DNA of 64,000 nt from an uncultured Pseudomonadales bacterium. GTDB taxonomy: Bacteria > Pseudomonadota > Gammaproteobacteria > Pseudomonadales > Porticoccaceae. Below are positions 9,117 to 21,443 of the stretch, piece after piece. The notes under the pieces are model-generated. The model was not told the DNA's origin. It saw nothing but the letters and a program-made list of their open reading frames with translations, and ran no database searches. Made by a program: the position numbers and the translations under genes. The first letter of the stretch is position 1. Each line of letters begins with the position of its first letter. The stretch covers positions 81,330 through 145,329 of the forward strand of contig CALSRZ010000006.1 in NCBI GenBank assembly GCA_943788895.1, given 5' to 3'.

Positions 9117-11534
9117 CTAGTGTGTACTTGGCCTAGAGGATGAAACCTCTTTTTCCGAAGCTGCACTGCTGCGATTAAACTCTTCTTCACTGAGTGATTC
9201 CGGATCTTTCTCCAGCGCTATAGCCAAAACCTCATCGATCCATTTTACCTGACAGATTTTAAGGTCTGCTTTAATATTGTCCGGTATCTCCTTCAAATCA
9301 CTACCATTATCGTCGGGAATAATAACCGTGGTAATGCCGCCGCGGTGAGCTGCAAGGAGTTTTTCCTTGAGGCCACCAATCTTTAACACCTGCCCACGCA
9401 ATGTAATTTCACCGGTCATGGCAACATTGGATTTAACCGGAATGCCGGTTAAAACCGAAACCAGGGCCGTGCACATGCCAACGCCGGCTGATGGGCCATC
9501 TTTTGGTGTTGCCCCCTCGGGTACGTGAATATGCAGATCATTTTCCTGATGGAAGTCTTTGCGTATTCCCAGTGCTTTGGCGCGACTTCTGACCACGGTC
9601 AGAGCGGCCTGAATGGATTCCTGCATAACATCGCCCAGAGAGCCGGTTTTGATCACGCGGCCTTTGCCGGGGATAGCGGCAGACTCAATGGTCAACAGCT
9701 CACCACCAACCTGTGTCCAGGCCAGACCTGTAACCTGCCCTATCTGGCTTTCTTTCTCGGCGCGACCATAGTCAAAACGCCTTACGCCCAACAGCTTTTC
9801 CAACTGCTCAGAACCAACACTGTCGGTAGATGACCCGCCATCGCGAACATGCTCAGTGACAATTTTTCGACAGATCTTGGCTATATCACGCTCCAGCCCA
9901 CGCACACCTGCTTCGCGGGTGTAGTATCTGATCGCGTCTTTAAGGGCCTCTTCACTAATTGCCAGCTCTTCGTCTTTAAGACCGTTTGCCTTGCGCTGCT
10001 TGGGCACCAGATATTTTTCGGCAATGGCGACTTTTTCACCCTCGGTATAACCGGGAATACGAATCACTTCCATACGATCGAGCAGTGGCCCGGGAATATT
10101 CATCGAGTTTGCCGTACAGATAAACATAACTTCAGAGAGATCGTAATCAACCTCAAGATAGTGGTCATTAAAAGTATGGTTTTGCTCTGGATCGAGAACT
10201 TCAAGCAGTGCCGATGCCGGGTCACCACGTTGATCCATACCCATCTTGTCGATTTCATCGAGCAGGAATAAGGGATTCTTGACCTTGACCTTGGAGAGCT
10301 TCTGAATAACTTTACCGGGCAATGAGCCAATATAGGTTCGTCGATGTCCGCGAATCTCCGCTTCATCGCGCACCCCGCCCAGACTCATACGCACAAACTG
10401 CCTGCCAGTTGCCCGGGCAATTGATTCACCCAACGAGGTCTTACCTACACCTGGAGGCCCTACCAGACAGAGTACTGGCCCCTTTAATTTTTTCACCCGC
10501 TGCTGAACCGCAAGAAATTCAAGGATGCGCTCTTTGACCTCTTCCAAGCCATGATGGTCTTGATCCAGGGTCGTCTGGGCTGCAACCAGGTCGTGCTTTA
10601 CGCGGCTGCGCTTCTTCCAGGGCACGCCGACCATCCAGTCAATATAGTTGCGCAGCACCGAGGCCTCTGAGGACATCGGCGACATCATTTTCAGTTTGCC
10701 GAGTTCCGACTGGGTTTTTTCCAGCGCCGCTTTTGGCATACCCACTTCGACAATTTTCTTATCCAGCTGATCGAGCTCTGAACCCTCATCATCAATATCA
10801 CCGAGTTCCTTTTGAATGGCTTTCATCTGCTCATTCAAATAGTACTCGCGCTGGCTCTTCTCCATCTGCTTCTTAACCCGACCGCGAATACGCTGCTCAA
10901 TTTGGAACAGGTCAATTTCGGATTCCATCAGGCCCATAAGATGCTCAAAGCGCTCGGTGAGATCAGCTACTTCAAGCACGTCCTGCTTCTGTTCAATAGT
11001 CAGGGTCATATGCGAGGCAACGGTATCGGCGAGACGATTAGCGTCTTCAATACCGCTGACGGTGGCGATAACTTCCGAGGGGATTTTTTTACTTAAATTA
11101 ACATATTGCTCAAACAGGGAGATTGCCGAGCGCATCAGCACATCAGCTTCGCGCTCTTCCAGCTCGCCACTGGCAAGCTCTGAAATCTGGGTTTGCATAT
11201 AGGGCAGGTCAGCTTCAACCGGGCTGATAAGGCCAACTCGACTGACGCCTTCGACCAGAACTTTTAAGGTGCCATCGGGCAATTTGAGCATTTGCAGAAT
11301 AGTGGCCCGAGTCCCCACAGCGTAGATATCGTCTATCTTCGGGTTATCTTCACCGGGATTCTTCTGCGCGACCAGGACAACCTGCTTATTATTTTCCATG
11401 GCTTCTTCGAGAGCCAGAATAGATTTCTCTCGACCGACAAAAAGTGGGACGACCATATGCGGATAGACAACCACATCGCGCAAGGGCAAAAGCGGATAGA
11501 TTGTATCTGTGGACTCAATTGGTTTAGCAGCCAT
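9117..11534 (-). CDS. lon: ATP-dependent protease La (Lon)
   Basis: Cytosolic AAA+ serine protease that removes damaged and short-lived regulatory proteins. The 805-residue product has an N-terminal LON substrate domain (residues about 12-205), an ATPase with Walker [10 protein letters not shown] (about 358) and Walker [11 protein letters not shown] (about 420), and a protease domain with the catalytic Ser in [11 protein letters not shown] (about 685) and Lys in GLKEKLLAA (about 728). The extreme C-terminus is Ser-rich and not conserved. It lies between clpX and hupB as in E. coli, but a terminator separates it from clpX, so it is likely transcribed on its own. Confidence 0.98.
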   Translation of the reverse strand: MAAKPIESTDTIYPLLPLRDVVVYPHMVVPLFVGREKSILALEEAMENNKQVVLVAQKNPGEDNPKIDDIYAVGTRATILQMLKLPDGTLKVLVEGVSRVGLISPVEADLPYMQTQISELASGELEEREADVLMRSAISLFEQYVNLSKKIPSEVIATVSGIEDANRLADTVASHMTLTIEQKQDVLEVADLTERFEHLMGLMESEIDLFQIEQRIRGRVKKQMEKSQREYYLNEQMKAIQKELGDIDDEGSELDQLDKKIVEVGMPKAALEKTQSELGKLKMMSPMSSEASVLRNYIDWMVGVPWKKRSRVKHDLVAAQTTLDQDHHGLEEVKERILEFLAVQQRVKKLKGPVLCLVGPPGVGKTSLGESIARATGRQFVRMSLGGVRDEAEIRGHRRTYIGSLPGKVIQKLSKVKVKNPLFLLDEIDKMGMDQRGDPASALLEVLDPEQNHTFNDHYLEVDYDLSEVMFICTANSMNIPGPLLDRMEVIRIPGYTEGEKVAIAEKYLVPKQRKANGLKDEELAISEEALKDAIRYYTREAGVRGLERDIAKICRKIVTEHVRDGGSSTDSVGSEQLEKLLGVRRFDYGRAEKESQIGQVTGLAWTQVGGELLTIESAAIPGKGRVIKTGSLGDVMQESIQAALTVVRSRAKALGIRKDFHQENDLHIHVPEGATPKDGPSAGVGMCTALVSVLTGIPVKSNVAMTGEITLRGQVLKIGGLKEKLLAAHRGGITTVIIPDDNGSDLKEIPDNIKADLKICQVKWIDEVLAIALEKDPESLSEEEFNRSSAASEKEVSSSRPSTH

Positions 11535-11559
11535 TATTACCTCTGGTTATCTAAAGCTG

Positions 11560-11640
11560 TTTAGAACACCATTTAATAAACGGTATTATTAGTAGATTAG
11601 TCTTTTATATTGGGACGCGCACGCTAAAAACAACCTTGCA
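11560..11640 (-). promoter_or_regulatory. Possible heat-shock type promoter of lon
   Basis: On the minus strand upstream of lon, a GGTTGTTTTT stretch is followed about 11 bases later by GTCCCAATAT. This loosely resembles the sigma-32 pattern (CTTGAA, then CCCCATnT). lon is a classical heat-shock gene, but the match is weak and the assignment is inference. Confidence 0.25.
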
Positions 11641-11707
11641 GTGAAGCATAAACGGAAATAGTGCCTTTTTAATTACGCATGAAGAGGTCGAGAGGTTTTG
11701 ACTGGCG

Positions 11708-11735
11708 AAAAAAAGGCGACTGTCGTCGCCTTTTT
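11708..11735 (-). terminator. Terminator downstream of clpX
   Basis: Arms AAAGGCGAC and GTCGCCTTT with a short TGTC loop are flanked by A and T runs on either side. The hairpin ends the clpP-clpX transcript before lon. Confidence 0.85.
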
Positions 11736-11784
11736 GTTGCTTTCCGATTGCTGCTTTTAGAAGAAGCAGGGCCGAAATCAATAT

Positions 11785-13071
11785 CTAGGCCTCATCAGTG
11801 CCTGACTTCTGCTCATTCTGCTCGTAGACCAGCAGTGGTTCGTTTTCACCATTGATCACTGCGGCATCAACAACCACTTTAACGACATTTTCTTCTGATG
11901 GGATTGTATACATGGTATCCAGAAGCACTGTTTCAAGAATCGAGCGCAGACCTCGCGCACCGGTCTTTCTCTCAATAGCTTTTTCGGCAATGGCATTCAG
12001 CGCATCAGAGCGCAGGTCGAGATCGACACCCTCCATACCAAACAACGCCTGATACTGTTTGAAAAGTGCGTTCTTTGGCTCGACAAGAATATTTACCAGT
12101 GCATCGCGATCCAGCTCCTTGAGGGTAGCCACAACCGGCAGACGACCAATAAATTCTGGAATCAATCCGTAACCAATCAGATCACTTGGCTGCACATCGA
12201 GCAGGGTTTCACCAATTGATTTCTGGCTGTCCTTGCTGTTGACCTCGGCTTTAAAGCCGATGCCGCCCTTCTCAGAGCGTTCGCGAATAACCTTTTCCAG
12301 TCCAGCAAAGGCACCGCCGCAGACAAACAGGATATTCGAGGTATCAACCTGCAGGAACTCCTGCTGAGGATGCTTGCGGCCACCTTGAGGAGGCACCGAG
12401 GCAACTGTGCCCTCGATCAGCTTTAGCAGAGCCTGCTGAACACCTTCACCGGAAACATCACGAGTGATTGAGGGGTTGTCAGACTTGCGTGAAATCTTGT
12501 CGATCTCATCAATATAAACGATGCCGCGCTGGGCTTTGTCTACATCGTAATCGCATTTCTGCAACAGCTTTTGAATAATATTTTCGACATCTTCACCCAC
12601 ATAACCAGCCTCTGTGAGGGTGGTTGCGTCGGCAATCGTAAAGGGAACATTGAGCATGCGAGCTAGAGTTTCAGCCAGCAGGGTTTTACCACTACCGGTT
12701 GGTCCAATCAGCAGAATATTACTTTTGCCGAGCTCGACATTTGAACTGTCACCACTGGTTTCGCTTACCTGCAATCGCTTGTAATGGTTGTAGACCGCGA
12801 CCGATAAAATTCTCTTGGCGCGCTCCTGACCAATCACATACTCGTCGAGATTGCCTTTGATTTCAGAGGGAACTGGCAGGCGATCGCTGCTATCGCCGGA
12901 GTCGGCAACAACAGACTCTTCAGTGATAATGTCATTACACAGATCGACGCATTCATCACATATGTAGACAGAAGGGCCGGCAATTAAACGCCGAACTTCA
13001 TTTTGATTTTTGCCACAGAATGAACAGAAGAGAAGTTTACCGCCTTCATCCAACGTCTCACCATCACTCAT
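11785..13071 (-). CDS. clpX: ClpXP unfoldase ATPase subunit ClpX
   Basis: AAA+ unfoldase that feeds substrates to ClpP. The 428-residue product has an N-terminal C4 zinc finger ([10 protein letters not shown] ... [10 protein letters not shown], residues about 13-47), Walker A GPTGSGKT (about 125), Walker [11 protein letters not shown] (about 186), and the IGF-type loop in GGIGFKAEV that docks ClpP. It lies 68 bases downstream of clpP on the same strand and is probably cotranscribed. Confidence 0.98.
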   Translation of the reverse strand: MSDGETLDEGGKLLFCSFCGKNQNEVRRLIAGPSVYICDECVDLCNDIITEESVVADSGDSSDRLPVPSEIKGNLDEYVIGQERAKRILSVAVYNHYKRLQVSETSGDSSNVELGKSNILLIGPTGSGKTLLAETLARMLNVPFTIADATTLTEAGYVGEDVENIIQKLLQKCDYDVDKAQRGIVYIDEIDKISRKSDNPSITRDVSGEGVQQALLKLIEGTVASVPPQGGRKHPQQEFLQVDTSNILFVCGGAFAGLEKVIRERSEKGGIGFKAEVNSKDSQKSIGETLLDVQPSDLIGYGLIPEFIGRLPVVATLKELDRDALVNILVEPKNALFKQYQALFGMEGVDLDLRSDALNAIAEKAIERKTGARGLRSILETVLLDTMYTIPSEENVVKVVVDAAVINGENEPLLVYEQNEQKSGTDEA

Positions 13072-13139
13072 AACCTATCTCCCAAAACCCACAAAACCAA
13101 TAAAAAAATCAACAACTTATAGATTAAAGACTAGCGCCT

Positions 13140-13775
13140 CTATCCACGATTGTCCAGCACGTCATCCACCAATCCATAGGACTTGGATTCTTCGGCACTC
13201 ATAAAGTTATCACGCTCTGTATCTTCGGTAACCTGCTCCACTGGCTGGCCAGTATGCTTAGCCATCAGATCATTCAGACGCGCTTTAATCTTGAGGATTT
13301 CCTGGGACTGGATATGTATGTCAGTAGCCTGACCCTGAGCACCACCACTTGGCTGGTGAATCATTGTTCTTGAGTTTGGCAGGCAGTAACGCTTGCCCTC
13401 GGCACCGGCGGCCAATAGAAAGGCGCCCATACTGGCGGCCTGACCAATACACATGGTGCTTACATCTGGTTTGATAAACTGCATGGTGTCATAGATAGAC
13501 ATACCTGCGGTCACTGAACCACCTGGAGAATTGATATAGAGATGAATGTCTTTGTCTGGATTTTCAGATTCCAAAAATAGCATCTGGGCGACAATAAGAT
13601 TGGCCATATGGTCTTCAACCTGACCAACCAAAAAGATAACGCGTTCTTTTAAAAGCCGCGAATAGATATCGTAAGCTCTTTCACCGCGAGAAGTTTGCTC
13701 AACGACCATTGGAACCAGTCCACTGGCTTGAACATCATTGGGGATACTGCCGACATTTGATTGCTGAAAATTCAT
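13140..13775 (-). CDS. clpP: ATP-dependent Clp protease proteolytic subunit ClpP
   Basis: Tetradecameric serine protease partner of ClpX and other Clp ATPases. The 211 residues match the family. Catalytic triad regions are visible: Ser in [11 protein letters not shown] (about residue 113), His in [12 protein letters not shown] (about 138), and Asp in TERDNFMS (about 187). It starts with a short propeptide-like N-terminus (about 17 residues) before the mature-like GLVPMVVEQ. The gap to tig upstream (220 bases) may hold a separate promoter. Confidence 0.98.
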   Translation of the reverse strand: MNFQQSNVGSIPNDVQASGLVPMVVEQTSRGERAYDIYSRLLKERVIFLVGQVEDHMANLIVAQMLFLESENPDKDIHLYINSPGGSVTAGMSIYDTMQFIKPDVSTMCIGQAASMGAFLLAAGAEGKRYCLPNSRTMIHQPSGGAQGQATDIHIQSQEILKIKARLNDLMAKHTGQPVEQVTEDTERDNFMSAEESKSYGLVDDVLDNRG

Positions 13776-13995
13776 TGCTTCCTCGCTATTGTATTTTTCT
13801 TCGATTCAAGATTATCGGTATATACGCAGGGCAGTCAATCTACGGATTGAACTATCTGTATAGTTCTCAGCTTAGTTCTCGCTTTAGCTCTTAATTTAGT
13901 TCTCGATTCAAATGCCCTGCCATAAATATTTCTACTCAAGCAGCAAAATGTCAATAACCAAGTCCAGTCATTGACACTCGGCTATTGATTGAGCC

Positions 13996-15309
13996 TTAAG
14001 CAACAGCTTCAGGATCTGGCTTAATTGCCTCTTCGTAGGAAAGAGATTCCTCAGTAACCTTGGCCTTTGATAACACCAACTCGGTTACCTGATCTTCCAA
14101 TACTACCGCTTCTACAGAGCTCAACAATTCCTGCTGACTGTAATAGTAGTCGACAACTTCCTTCGGCTGGTCATAAGTTGAAGCTATTTCATTAACTCTT
14201 TCACGCACACGATCTTCGTCTGGCGTCAGTTCTTCAACTTTAACCACCTCAGAGACAATAACACCCAGTGCCGCTCGGCGCTCGGCCTTGGCTGTGAACA
14301 TTTCGTCAGGCAGCATACTTGGATCAAACTGCTGGCCACCGCCAAACTGCTGAATCATCTGCTGCTTAAGCTGAGTAATCTCGTTGGCAACCAGAGCCTT
14401 GGGCAACTCAACCTTGTTGAGATCAAATAGCTGATCCATAACGCGGTTCTTTACCTTATTGCGAATCGCATTGCGCAATTCACGCTCCATATTATTGCGA
14501 ACATCTTCACGGAATTTTTCTTCACCACCTTCGCTAACACCGTAGAGTTTGAAAAACTCATCGTTCATTTCTGGCATTTGCTTTGCAGCGACTGAATTGA
14601 CTTTAACAGCGAACTGTACAGCCTTACCTTTAAGGTCTTCAGCATGATAATCTTTAGGGAATTTCAACTTGAGAACAGTTTCATCACCAGCACTCACACC
14701 CACAAGTCCGTCTTCGAACCCGGGAATCATGCTGTTTGAACCCAGAATCAGATCCTGGCCTTCTGCGCTGCCACCGGGAAATTCAACCTTCTTTTGCGTG
14801 CCAACATAGTCGATATTAACCTGATCGCCGTCTTCTGCGGCTCTTTCAACCACATCAAAGGTAGCCTGCTGGTTGCGCAGTACGTCGATCATAGTATCAA
14901 GATCGGAATCATTGAGGTCGGTTACCGGACGAGCGATAGCAACTTTAGCTAGATCTGCCAGGGCAACTTCCGGGTAGACTTCGAATACTGCAACGTATTC
15001 GAGATCCTGACCTTCAGCATCAGTGACATCGTCGATACGTGGCTGGCCTACTGGCTGCAGATCTTCTTGCTTAATGGCTTCATAGAAGCTCGAATTTACT
15101 ACTTCGCCAACTACTTCCTGGCGAACACCTTTGCCATATTGCTGCTTAACTACCTTAAGCGGTACCTTGCCTTTACGAAAGCCAGCAATCCTGACTGTCT
15201 TGGTGGCTTTTTGAAGACGTTCGGTAACTTCTTTTTCAATACGCTCGGCAGGAACACCAATCTTCAGCTGACGCTCCAGACCTGTGCTCGATTCGATGGA
15301 AACCTGCAT
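13996..15309 (-). CDS. tig: Trigger factor, ribosome-associated chaperone
   Basis: Binds nascent chains at the ribosome exit tunnel. The 437-residue product has an N-terminal ribosome-binding domain with the signature GFRKGKVP at residues about 44-51, a PPIase (FKBP-like) domain about residues 155-240 with GSNSMIPGFEDGLVG, and a helical C-terminal chaperone domain. It is first in the tig-clpP-clpX block and lies just downstream of tRNA-Leu on the same strand. Confidence 0.97.
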   Translation of the reverse strand: MQVSIESSTGLERQLKIGVPAERIEKEVTERLQKATKTVRIAGFRKGKVPLKVVKQQYGKGVRQEVVGEVVNSSFYEAIKQEDLQPVGQPRIDDVTDAEGQDLEYVAVFEVYPEVALADLAKVAIARPVTDLNDSDLDTMIDVLRNQQATFDVVERAAEDGDQVNIDYVGTQKKVEFPGGSAEGQDLILGSNSMIPGFEDGLVGVSAGDETVLKLKFPKDYHAEDLKGKAVQFAVKVNSVAAKQMPEMNDEFFKLYGVSEGGEEKFREDVRNNMERELRNAIRNKVKNRVMDQLFDLNKVELPKALVANEITQLKQQMIQQFGGGQQFDPSMLPDEMFTAKAERRAALGVIVSEVVKVEELTPDEDRVRERVNEIASTYDQPKEVVDYYYSQQELLSSVEAVVLEDQVTELVLSKAKVTEESLSYEEAIKPDPEAVA

Positions 15310-15339
15310 GGATTTGCCTCTTGATCAAACTCGATAAAA

Positions 15340-15424
15340 TGGTGCGAGTGGAGAGACTCGAACTCTCACATCCTAGGACACTAGAACCTAAATCTAGCGC
15401 GTCTACCAATTCCGCCACACTCGC
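15340..15424 (-). tRNA. tRNA-Leu (anticodon UAG)
   Basis: The minus strand folds into a class II tRNA of 85 bases with encoded CCA. The acceptor stem is GCGAGTG/CACTCGC, the anticodon loop sits in AGATTTAGGTTCT with TAG at positions 34-36, a long variable arm follows (GTGTCCTAGGATGT), and the T loop is GTTCGAGTC. It lies 30 bases upstream of tig, an order common in gammaproteobacteria. The 288 bases between it and the lipoprotein gene hold no feature I can support. Confidence 0.97.
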
Positions 15425-15712
15425 AAAAAAATGGGCCTTTAATAGTCGGAAACTATGAGTCAGACCAATTACTTGGTGACCCTGATTAAAAGCGGCGTGA
15501 AGTTTGCCACAGCACCCTGTAATCGGCAACCACTTCCACACAAAATCAGCCTATTTAACACACATAATGGTTTAATTTTAAATATAAAGGCCTGCAATAG
15601 CTGCCAATAAAAAAAATTACTGATAACCATTCACTATCTATAGCCTTGGACTATGCTTTATTGGAGCAACATTTTTCTCACATAATTCAAACAATTTGGT
15701 AGGAGTAAGGAT

Positions 15713-15982
15713 ATGAAGAAGCACCACCTTTTGCTTATTGCCGCAATGGCAACTCTGGGACTAAGCGCCTGCGATAGTGGCGACTCACCAGCCGACGAAG
15801 CAGCAGCCGTCAAAGAGTCAAGCATGATGGATAGCGTTGAAGAGGCAAGCGAAGATGCCATGGAGACCATTGAAGAGGTAATTGATGACGCATCTGACAG
15901 CATGGATGAGATGATGGAAGATATGTCTGACAGCGCTGAAGAAGATCTCTCCGAGTCCGTCGACAAGATGATGAACAAATAA
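15713..15982 (+). CDS. Small acidic lipoprotein, function unknown
   Basis: An 89-residue protein with a clear lipoprotein signal (MKKHHLLLIAAMATLGLSAC, Cys at residue 20) and a strong AGGAG ribosome site seven bases before ATG. The mature part is almost only Asp, Glu, Ser, Met and Ala, with heptad-like spacing (SVEEASEDAMETIEEV and on), so it should form a very acidic, probably helical, periplasmic tail. I recognise no family. Low-complexity acidic lipoproteins of this kind may bind cations or partner proteins, but that is speculation. It is monocistronic, with its own terminator. Confidence 0.75.
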   Translation: MKKHHLLLIAAMATLGLSACDSGDSPADEAAAVKESSMMDSVEEASEDAMETIEEVIDDASDSMDEMMEDMSDSAEEDLSESVDKMMNK

Positions 15983-16025
15983 CTGCATTCTATTTTAAAC
16001 AGTTATTTCAAAATCTATCTTAAAC

Positions 16026-16055
16026 AAAAAAACCCCAGCAATGCTGGGGTTTTTT
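16026..16055. terminator. Bidirectional terminator between lipoprotein and PEP-CTERM genes
   Basis: Palindromic arms AACCCCAGCA and TGCTGGGGTT have A's on the left and T's on the right. It serves the convergent genes ending at 15982 and 16083. Confidence 0.88.
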
Positions 16056-16082
16056 ATTTGCAGATTGTCGCTTAACGAAAAC

Positions 16083-16715
16083 TTAAGCAGCAGCTTTACG
16101 GCGACGCAGACCTGTAAGACCCAGAAGTGCTGAGCCAAACAACCAAGCGGCGGCAGGAATTGGCACTTCGTTGATACCTGCAACATAGAGGTTATCTGTT
16201 GTTTCAGACTTATAACCAAAATCACCTTGCCCAAAAATCTTCAAGGTTGTCAGATAAAACCCTAGAGTTATCTTATCTGCAGCAATCTGAAGATAATCCC
16301 AGCCTTGGGTATCAGTCCAAATACTAACCCACTCACCATTTGCATGCTTGTGAGCGCCATTAATACCAACAACAGAGATTTTCTTGGCGCTGTCGAAAAT
16401 AAACTCCAGCATTTCGTCGACCTGAAGATTGTCATCACTAGCTGGATTACACCAGTTAGTACCCTGCTGCTGATCAAGCAGCGTTCCACAAACGCCTAAT
16501 CCAGCAAGGTTGCCGCTATCCAAATAGGCATTGGCAGCATTGCCATCCTTGTAACCATAAACATTGAGGTCACCAAAATTTAACGGCTGACCACCACGCT
16601 CATTTTCATCAGCATCAAAATCATAATCATAGGTTGCTGCCATCGAAAAACTGGCCATTGATAACAGTACTACGCCTGCGAATGACTGCAGTAATTTTAC
16701 AAAACTCTTATTCAT
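16083..16715 (-). CDS. PEP-CTERM sorting domain protein, exported
   Basis: A 210-residue protein with an N-terminal signal peptide (residues 1-26, ending SMAATYD) and a C-terminal tripartite sorting signal: VPIPAAAW motif, hydrophobic LFGSALLGLTG, and basic RRRKAAA. This is the gammaproteobacterial PEP-CTERM form, processed by an exosortase in bacteria that secrete exopolysaccharide. The middle region (Asp-rich, aromatic, with two Cys) looks like a beta-rich extracellular domain of no family I can name. It is monocistronic. No exosortase gene is in this window. Confidence 0.85.
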   Translation of the reverse strand: MNKSFVKLLQSFAGVVLLSMASFSMAATYDYDFDADENERGGQPLNFGDLNVYGYKDGNAANAYLDSGNLAGLGVCGTLLDQQQGTNWCNPASDDNLQVDEMLEFIFDSAKKISVVGINGAHKHANGEWVSIWTDTQGWDYLQIAADKITLGFYLTTLKIFGQGDFGYKSETTDNLYVAGINEVPIPAAAWLFGSALLGLTGLRRRKAAA

Positions 16716-16982
16716 ATCTAACTCCTCAAACTCCTGAAACTAATATTTCGCAGGGATACTTAAAATCTAAGCATTTGCGACCAAATCCATATTTTGAAAC
16801 TAAAAAACATAACTGCTTAACAGGCTAATTAAAAGTAGTTCTCATTTTTAATGATGTCAAAAAATAAAGCCGTTTTATTTGCAGGTTTTTATACGAAGAA
16901 TCAATCACTTACCCCAAGATTAAGAAGGTAAACAACGATTATAGAAATACATCGAAAGGCAAAGCGTTTTAAAAACAATCAG

Positions 16983-17603
16983 TTAGCCTGTTTTATTAAC
17001 AAACATATTAACTGCGCAGCGGGAGACCTCTTCAATTTGCGCTGAATCAGTATAAATTCCATCAATCCACAGCTTGGCGATACCGTGCACCGTCCCCCAG
17101 ATGACCTGGGAGGTACGCAATGGGTTTGTACCGCCGATAAGACCGCACTGCTGCCAGCTGCGAATCATCTCAAGCTGATGTTGAAAGCAGGGATAGGCGA
17201 CATCGCGCAACTCCTGAGTGCTATTTTTTTGCTTCCAGATATTGCGCCCAAACATTAGCTCGTACTCTTCAGGGTTTTCAGCGGCAAAGCTGATATAGCC
17301 GCAGATAAACTCCTCAAACTTTTCCCGAGGTGTCAGCGCAGTATTTTCAAAGGCCTGAGCCGCAGCTCTGTGGCGGCGACAAAAGCCCCCCGCAGCAATC
17401 GCGCAGAGCAGATCATTTTTATCCGAGAAATGGTGGTATGGCGCGGTGCGCGACACGCCGGCCCGCTCCGCCAGCTTGCGCAGCGAAAGACTCTCTATAC
17501 CAGCCTCGGCTATCAGCGACTTGGCAGCCACAAGCAATGTCTGGCGCAAATCCCCGTGATGATAATTTGGACGGCTATTCTTTGGATTAACTGATAACTT
17601 CAT
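16983..17603 (-). CDS. TetR-family transcriptional regulator
   Basis: The start chosen is ATG 17603, giving MKLSVNPKNSRPNYHHG, just before the DNA-binding domain; the frame stays open upstream to 17669. The helix-turn-helix at about residues 20-65 includes ESLSLRKLAERAGVSRTAPYHHFSDKNDLL, the standard TetR recognition region with the YxHF motif. The C-terminal ligand domain (about residues 85-200) resembles the TetR_C family seen next to fatty-acid degradation genes. It is divergent from fadH with 134 bases between the starts, so it most likely controls fadH and itself; no perfect palindrome stands out there. Confidence 0.88.
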   Translation of the reverse strand: MKLSVNPKNSRPNYHHGDLRQTLLVAAKSLIAEAGIESLSLRKLAERAGVSRTAPYHHFSDKNDLLCAIAAGGFCRRHRAAAQAFENTALTPREKFEEFICGYISFAAENPEEYELMFGRNIWKQKNSTQELRDVAYPCFQHQLEMIRSWQQCGLIGGTNPLRTSQVIWGTVHGIAKLWIDGIYTDSAQIEEVSRCAVNMFVNKTG

Positions 17604-17704
17604 CGCGGCAATGTAACAACCCATCTTGACACTGTCAAAATTGCACTCTAATCTGCTTAAAAAATACATCCAAAGCCTTTAAGAACGACGTAAAAAACCG
17701 ATAA

Positions 17705-19762
<2,058 letters not shown>

Positions 19763-19895
19763 GCAATTGACTAATAATCCTTGCAACCGTTGGGCATTCA
19801 ACCGATTATGCGCGCTGGTTTGAGCGCGGATATCCTGATTCTGTGCCGGCCCAACGAATTTATTTACTAAAAATTATTAAAGCTTTTTTAAAACT

Positions 19896-20375
19896 ATGCC
19901 TGATAACAAACAAAACTCGATCGACTTCCGCAACGCTCTCGGCAGCTTCACAACCGGCGTAACCATCGTCACTGCACTGGGAAAGGATGGCCAAAAAATC
20001 GGCATGACCGTCAATAGTTTTAATTCAGTATCCCTCGACCCCGCCCTTGTTCTGTGGAGCATTGACCGGGATGCAAATTGTTTCGAGGACTTTATAGCGG
20101 CAGAATCATACGCTATCCATATACTCAGCGAAGATCAGCAGAAGTTATCCAACCTCTTCGCCAAGAGTGGCGAAGATAAGTTTGCAGGTATTCAGTGTAG
20201 CCAGGGCCTCGCCGGCGTCCCCATTCTGCCCCATTACAGCGCCTGCTTTCAGTGTTCTCTCGAACACCAGTACGAAGGTGGCGACCATATAATTCTTGTC
20301 GGCAAAGTGCTTGAGTTTGTCGATAATGGTCATAAGCCATTGGTATTTTACCGCGGTCAATACAGCGCCATTTAA
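19896..20375 (+). CDS. Flavin reductase-like FMN-binding protein
   Basis: A 159-residue protein of the flavin reductase/NADH:FMN oxidoreductase fold. It begins with FRNALGSFTTGVTIVTA, the typical first strand, then GMTVNSFNSVSLDPALVLWSI, the flavin-binding region, and ends HKPLVFYRGQYS, the family's last strand. Such proteins supply reduced flavin to two-component monooxygenases or bind FMN themselves; no monooxygenase partner lies nearby. It is 133 bases after fadH. No clear ribosome site precedes the start. Confidence 0.9.
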   Translation: MPDNKQNSIDFRNALGSFTTGVTIVTALGKDGQKIGMTVNSFNSVSLDPALVLWSIDRDANCFEDFIAAESYAIHILSEDQQKLSNLFAKSGEDKFAGIQCSQGLAGVPILPHYSACFQCSLEHQYEGGDHIILVGKVLEFVDNGHKPLVFYRGQYSAI

Positions 20376-20471
20376 TTTCTAAAGCGTTCCCCGGGGAAAT
20401 ACAATCCCCATTGGCATTCACCATTACTTGCCCCTATTATCCACTCTCTGGTTACCATAGGTTTTAGTGAA

Positions 20472-21392
20472 ATGAACTACCCCAAGTCGGTTCGAATTGT
20501 CGAAGTCGGCCCTCGCGATGGCCTGCAAAATGAAAAAGTGGCTGTCGATGTAGCCACAAAGGTCGCCCTGATCAATCAACTGGCAGAGGCTGGCCTCAGC
20601 TATATAGAAGCCGGCAGTTTTGTCAGCCCCAAATGGGTACCGCAGATGGCTGGTAGTGATCAGGTTTTTGCTCAGCTCTCTACCCAGCTTCCTGAAAACT
20701 CCAATACAGTTTATGCCGCACTGGCACCCAACCTGCGTGGTTTGGAACGCGCTATAGACTGTGATGTAAAAGAGGTGGCGGTCTTTGCCGCGGCCTCGGA
20801 GAGCTTTAGCCAAAAAAATATTAACTGCTCAATTGCCGAGAGCCTTGAGCGTTTTAAACCTCTCGCCGAACAGGCACTGGCTAATGATATCAGGCTGCGT
20901 GGCTATATCTCCTGCGTGGTCGGCTGCCCCTATGAGGGTAGTGTAGATACTGAAACCGTTGCCGGGATTGCCAAACAATTACTGGCTATGGGCTGTTATG
21001 AAATCTCTCTTGGCGACACTATAGGTGTCGGCACCCCCGCCTCTATTGAAAAGTTACTGGGCAGATTGTTAGAAGATATCCCCGCTGAAAAAATCGCTGT
21101 TCATCTCCACGACACCTATGGCCAGGCACTGGCCAATGTTCTTATAGCACTGCAGATGGGTATCTCGGTTATCGACAGTTCTGTGGCCGGCCTCGGCGGA
21201 TGTCCCTACGCCAAACTCGCCAATGGCGGCGCCGCATCGGGCAATCTGGCCACCGAAGATCTGGTCTATATGCTCAATGGTCTAGGTATAGAACATGGTG
21301 TCGATCTTAAAAAGCTAATCGCCACCGGTAACTTTATCAGTCGTAAACTCCAGCGCGTTAATGGCTCAAAGGTAGGAATAGCACTGCAGTAA
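20472..21392 (+). CDS. mvaB: Hydroxymethylglutaryl-CoA lyase
   Basis: Splits HMG-CoA into acetyl-CoA and acetoacetate, the last step of leucine breakdown. The 306-residue TIM-barrel protein starts VRIVEVGPRDGLQNEK (catalytic Arg/Asp region) and carries AVHLHDTYGQAL (metal His) and SVAGLGGCPYA with the catalytic Cys. After CPYAK the sequence reads LANGGAASGNLATED, where the usual family form is closer to GASGNVATED, so there seems to be a four-residue insertion in the active-site loop. No other leucine degradation genes (liuABCD) are in the window. Confidence 0.95.
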   Translation: MNYPKSVRIVEVGPRDGLQNEKVAVDVATKVALINQLAEAGLSYIEAGSFVSPKWVPQMAGSDQVFAQLSTQLPENSNTVYAALAPNLRGLERAIDCDVKEVAVFAAASESFSQKNINCSIAESLERFKPLAEQALANDIRLRGYISCVVGCPYEGSVDTETVAGIAKQLLAMGCYEISLGDTIGVGTPASIEKLLGRLLEDIPAEKIAVHLHDTYGQALANVLIALQMGISVIDSSVAGLGGCPYAKLANGGAASGNLATEDLVYMLNGLGIEHGVDLKKLIATGNFISRKLQRVNGSKVGIALQ

Positions 21393-21443
21393 GTTTTACA
21401 TAAGTTATACTGCGGCCTTTATAGACACTTCGGAGTTAGCCCC

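Noticed and set aside
15658..15978. Minus-strand Ser-rich frame opposite the lipoprotein
   Set aside because: Shadow of the acidic coding sequence; the plus frame has a lipobox and a ribosome site.
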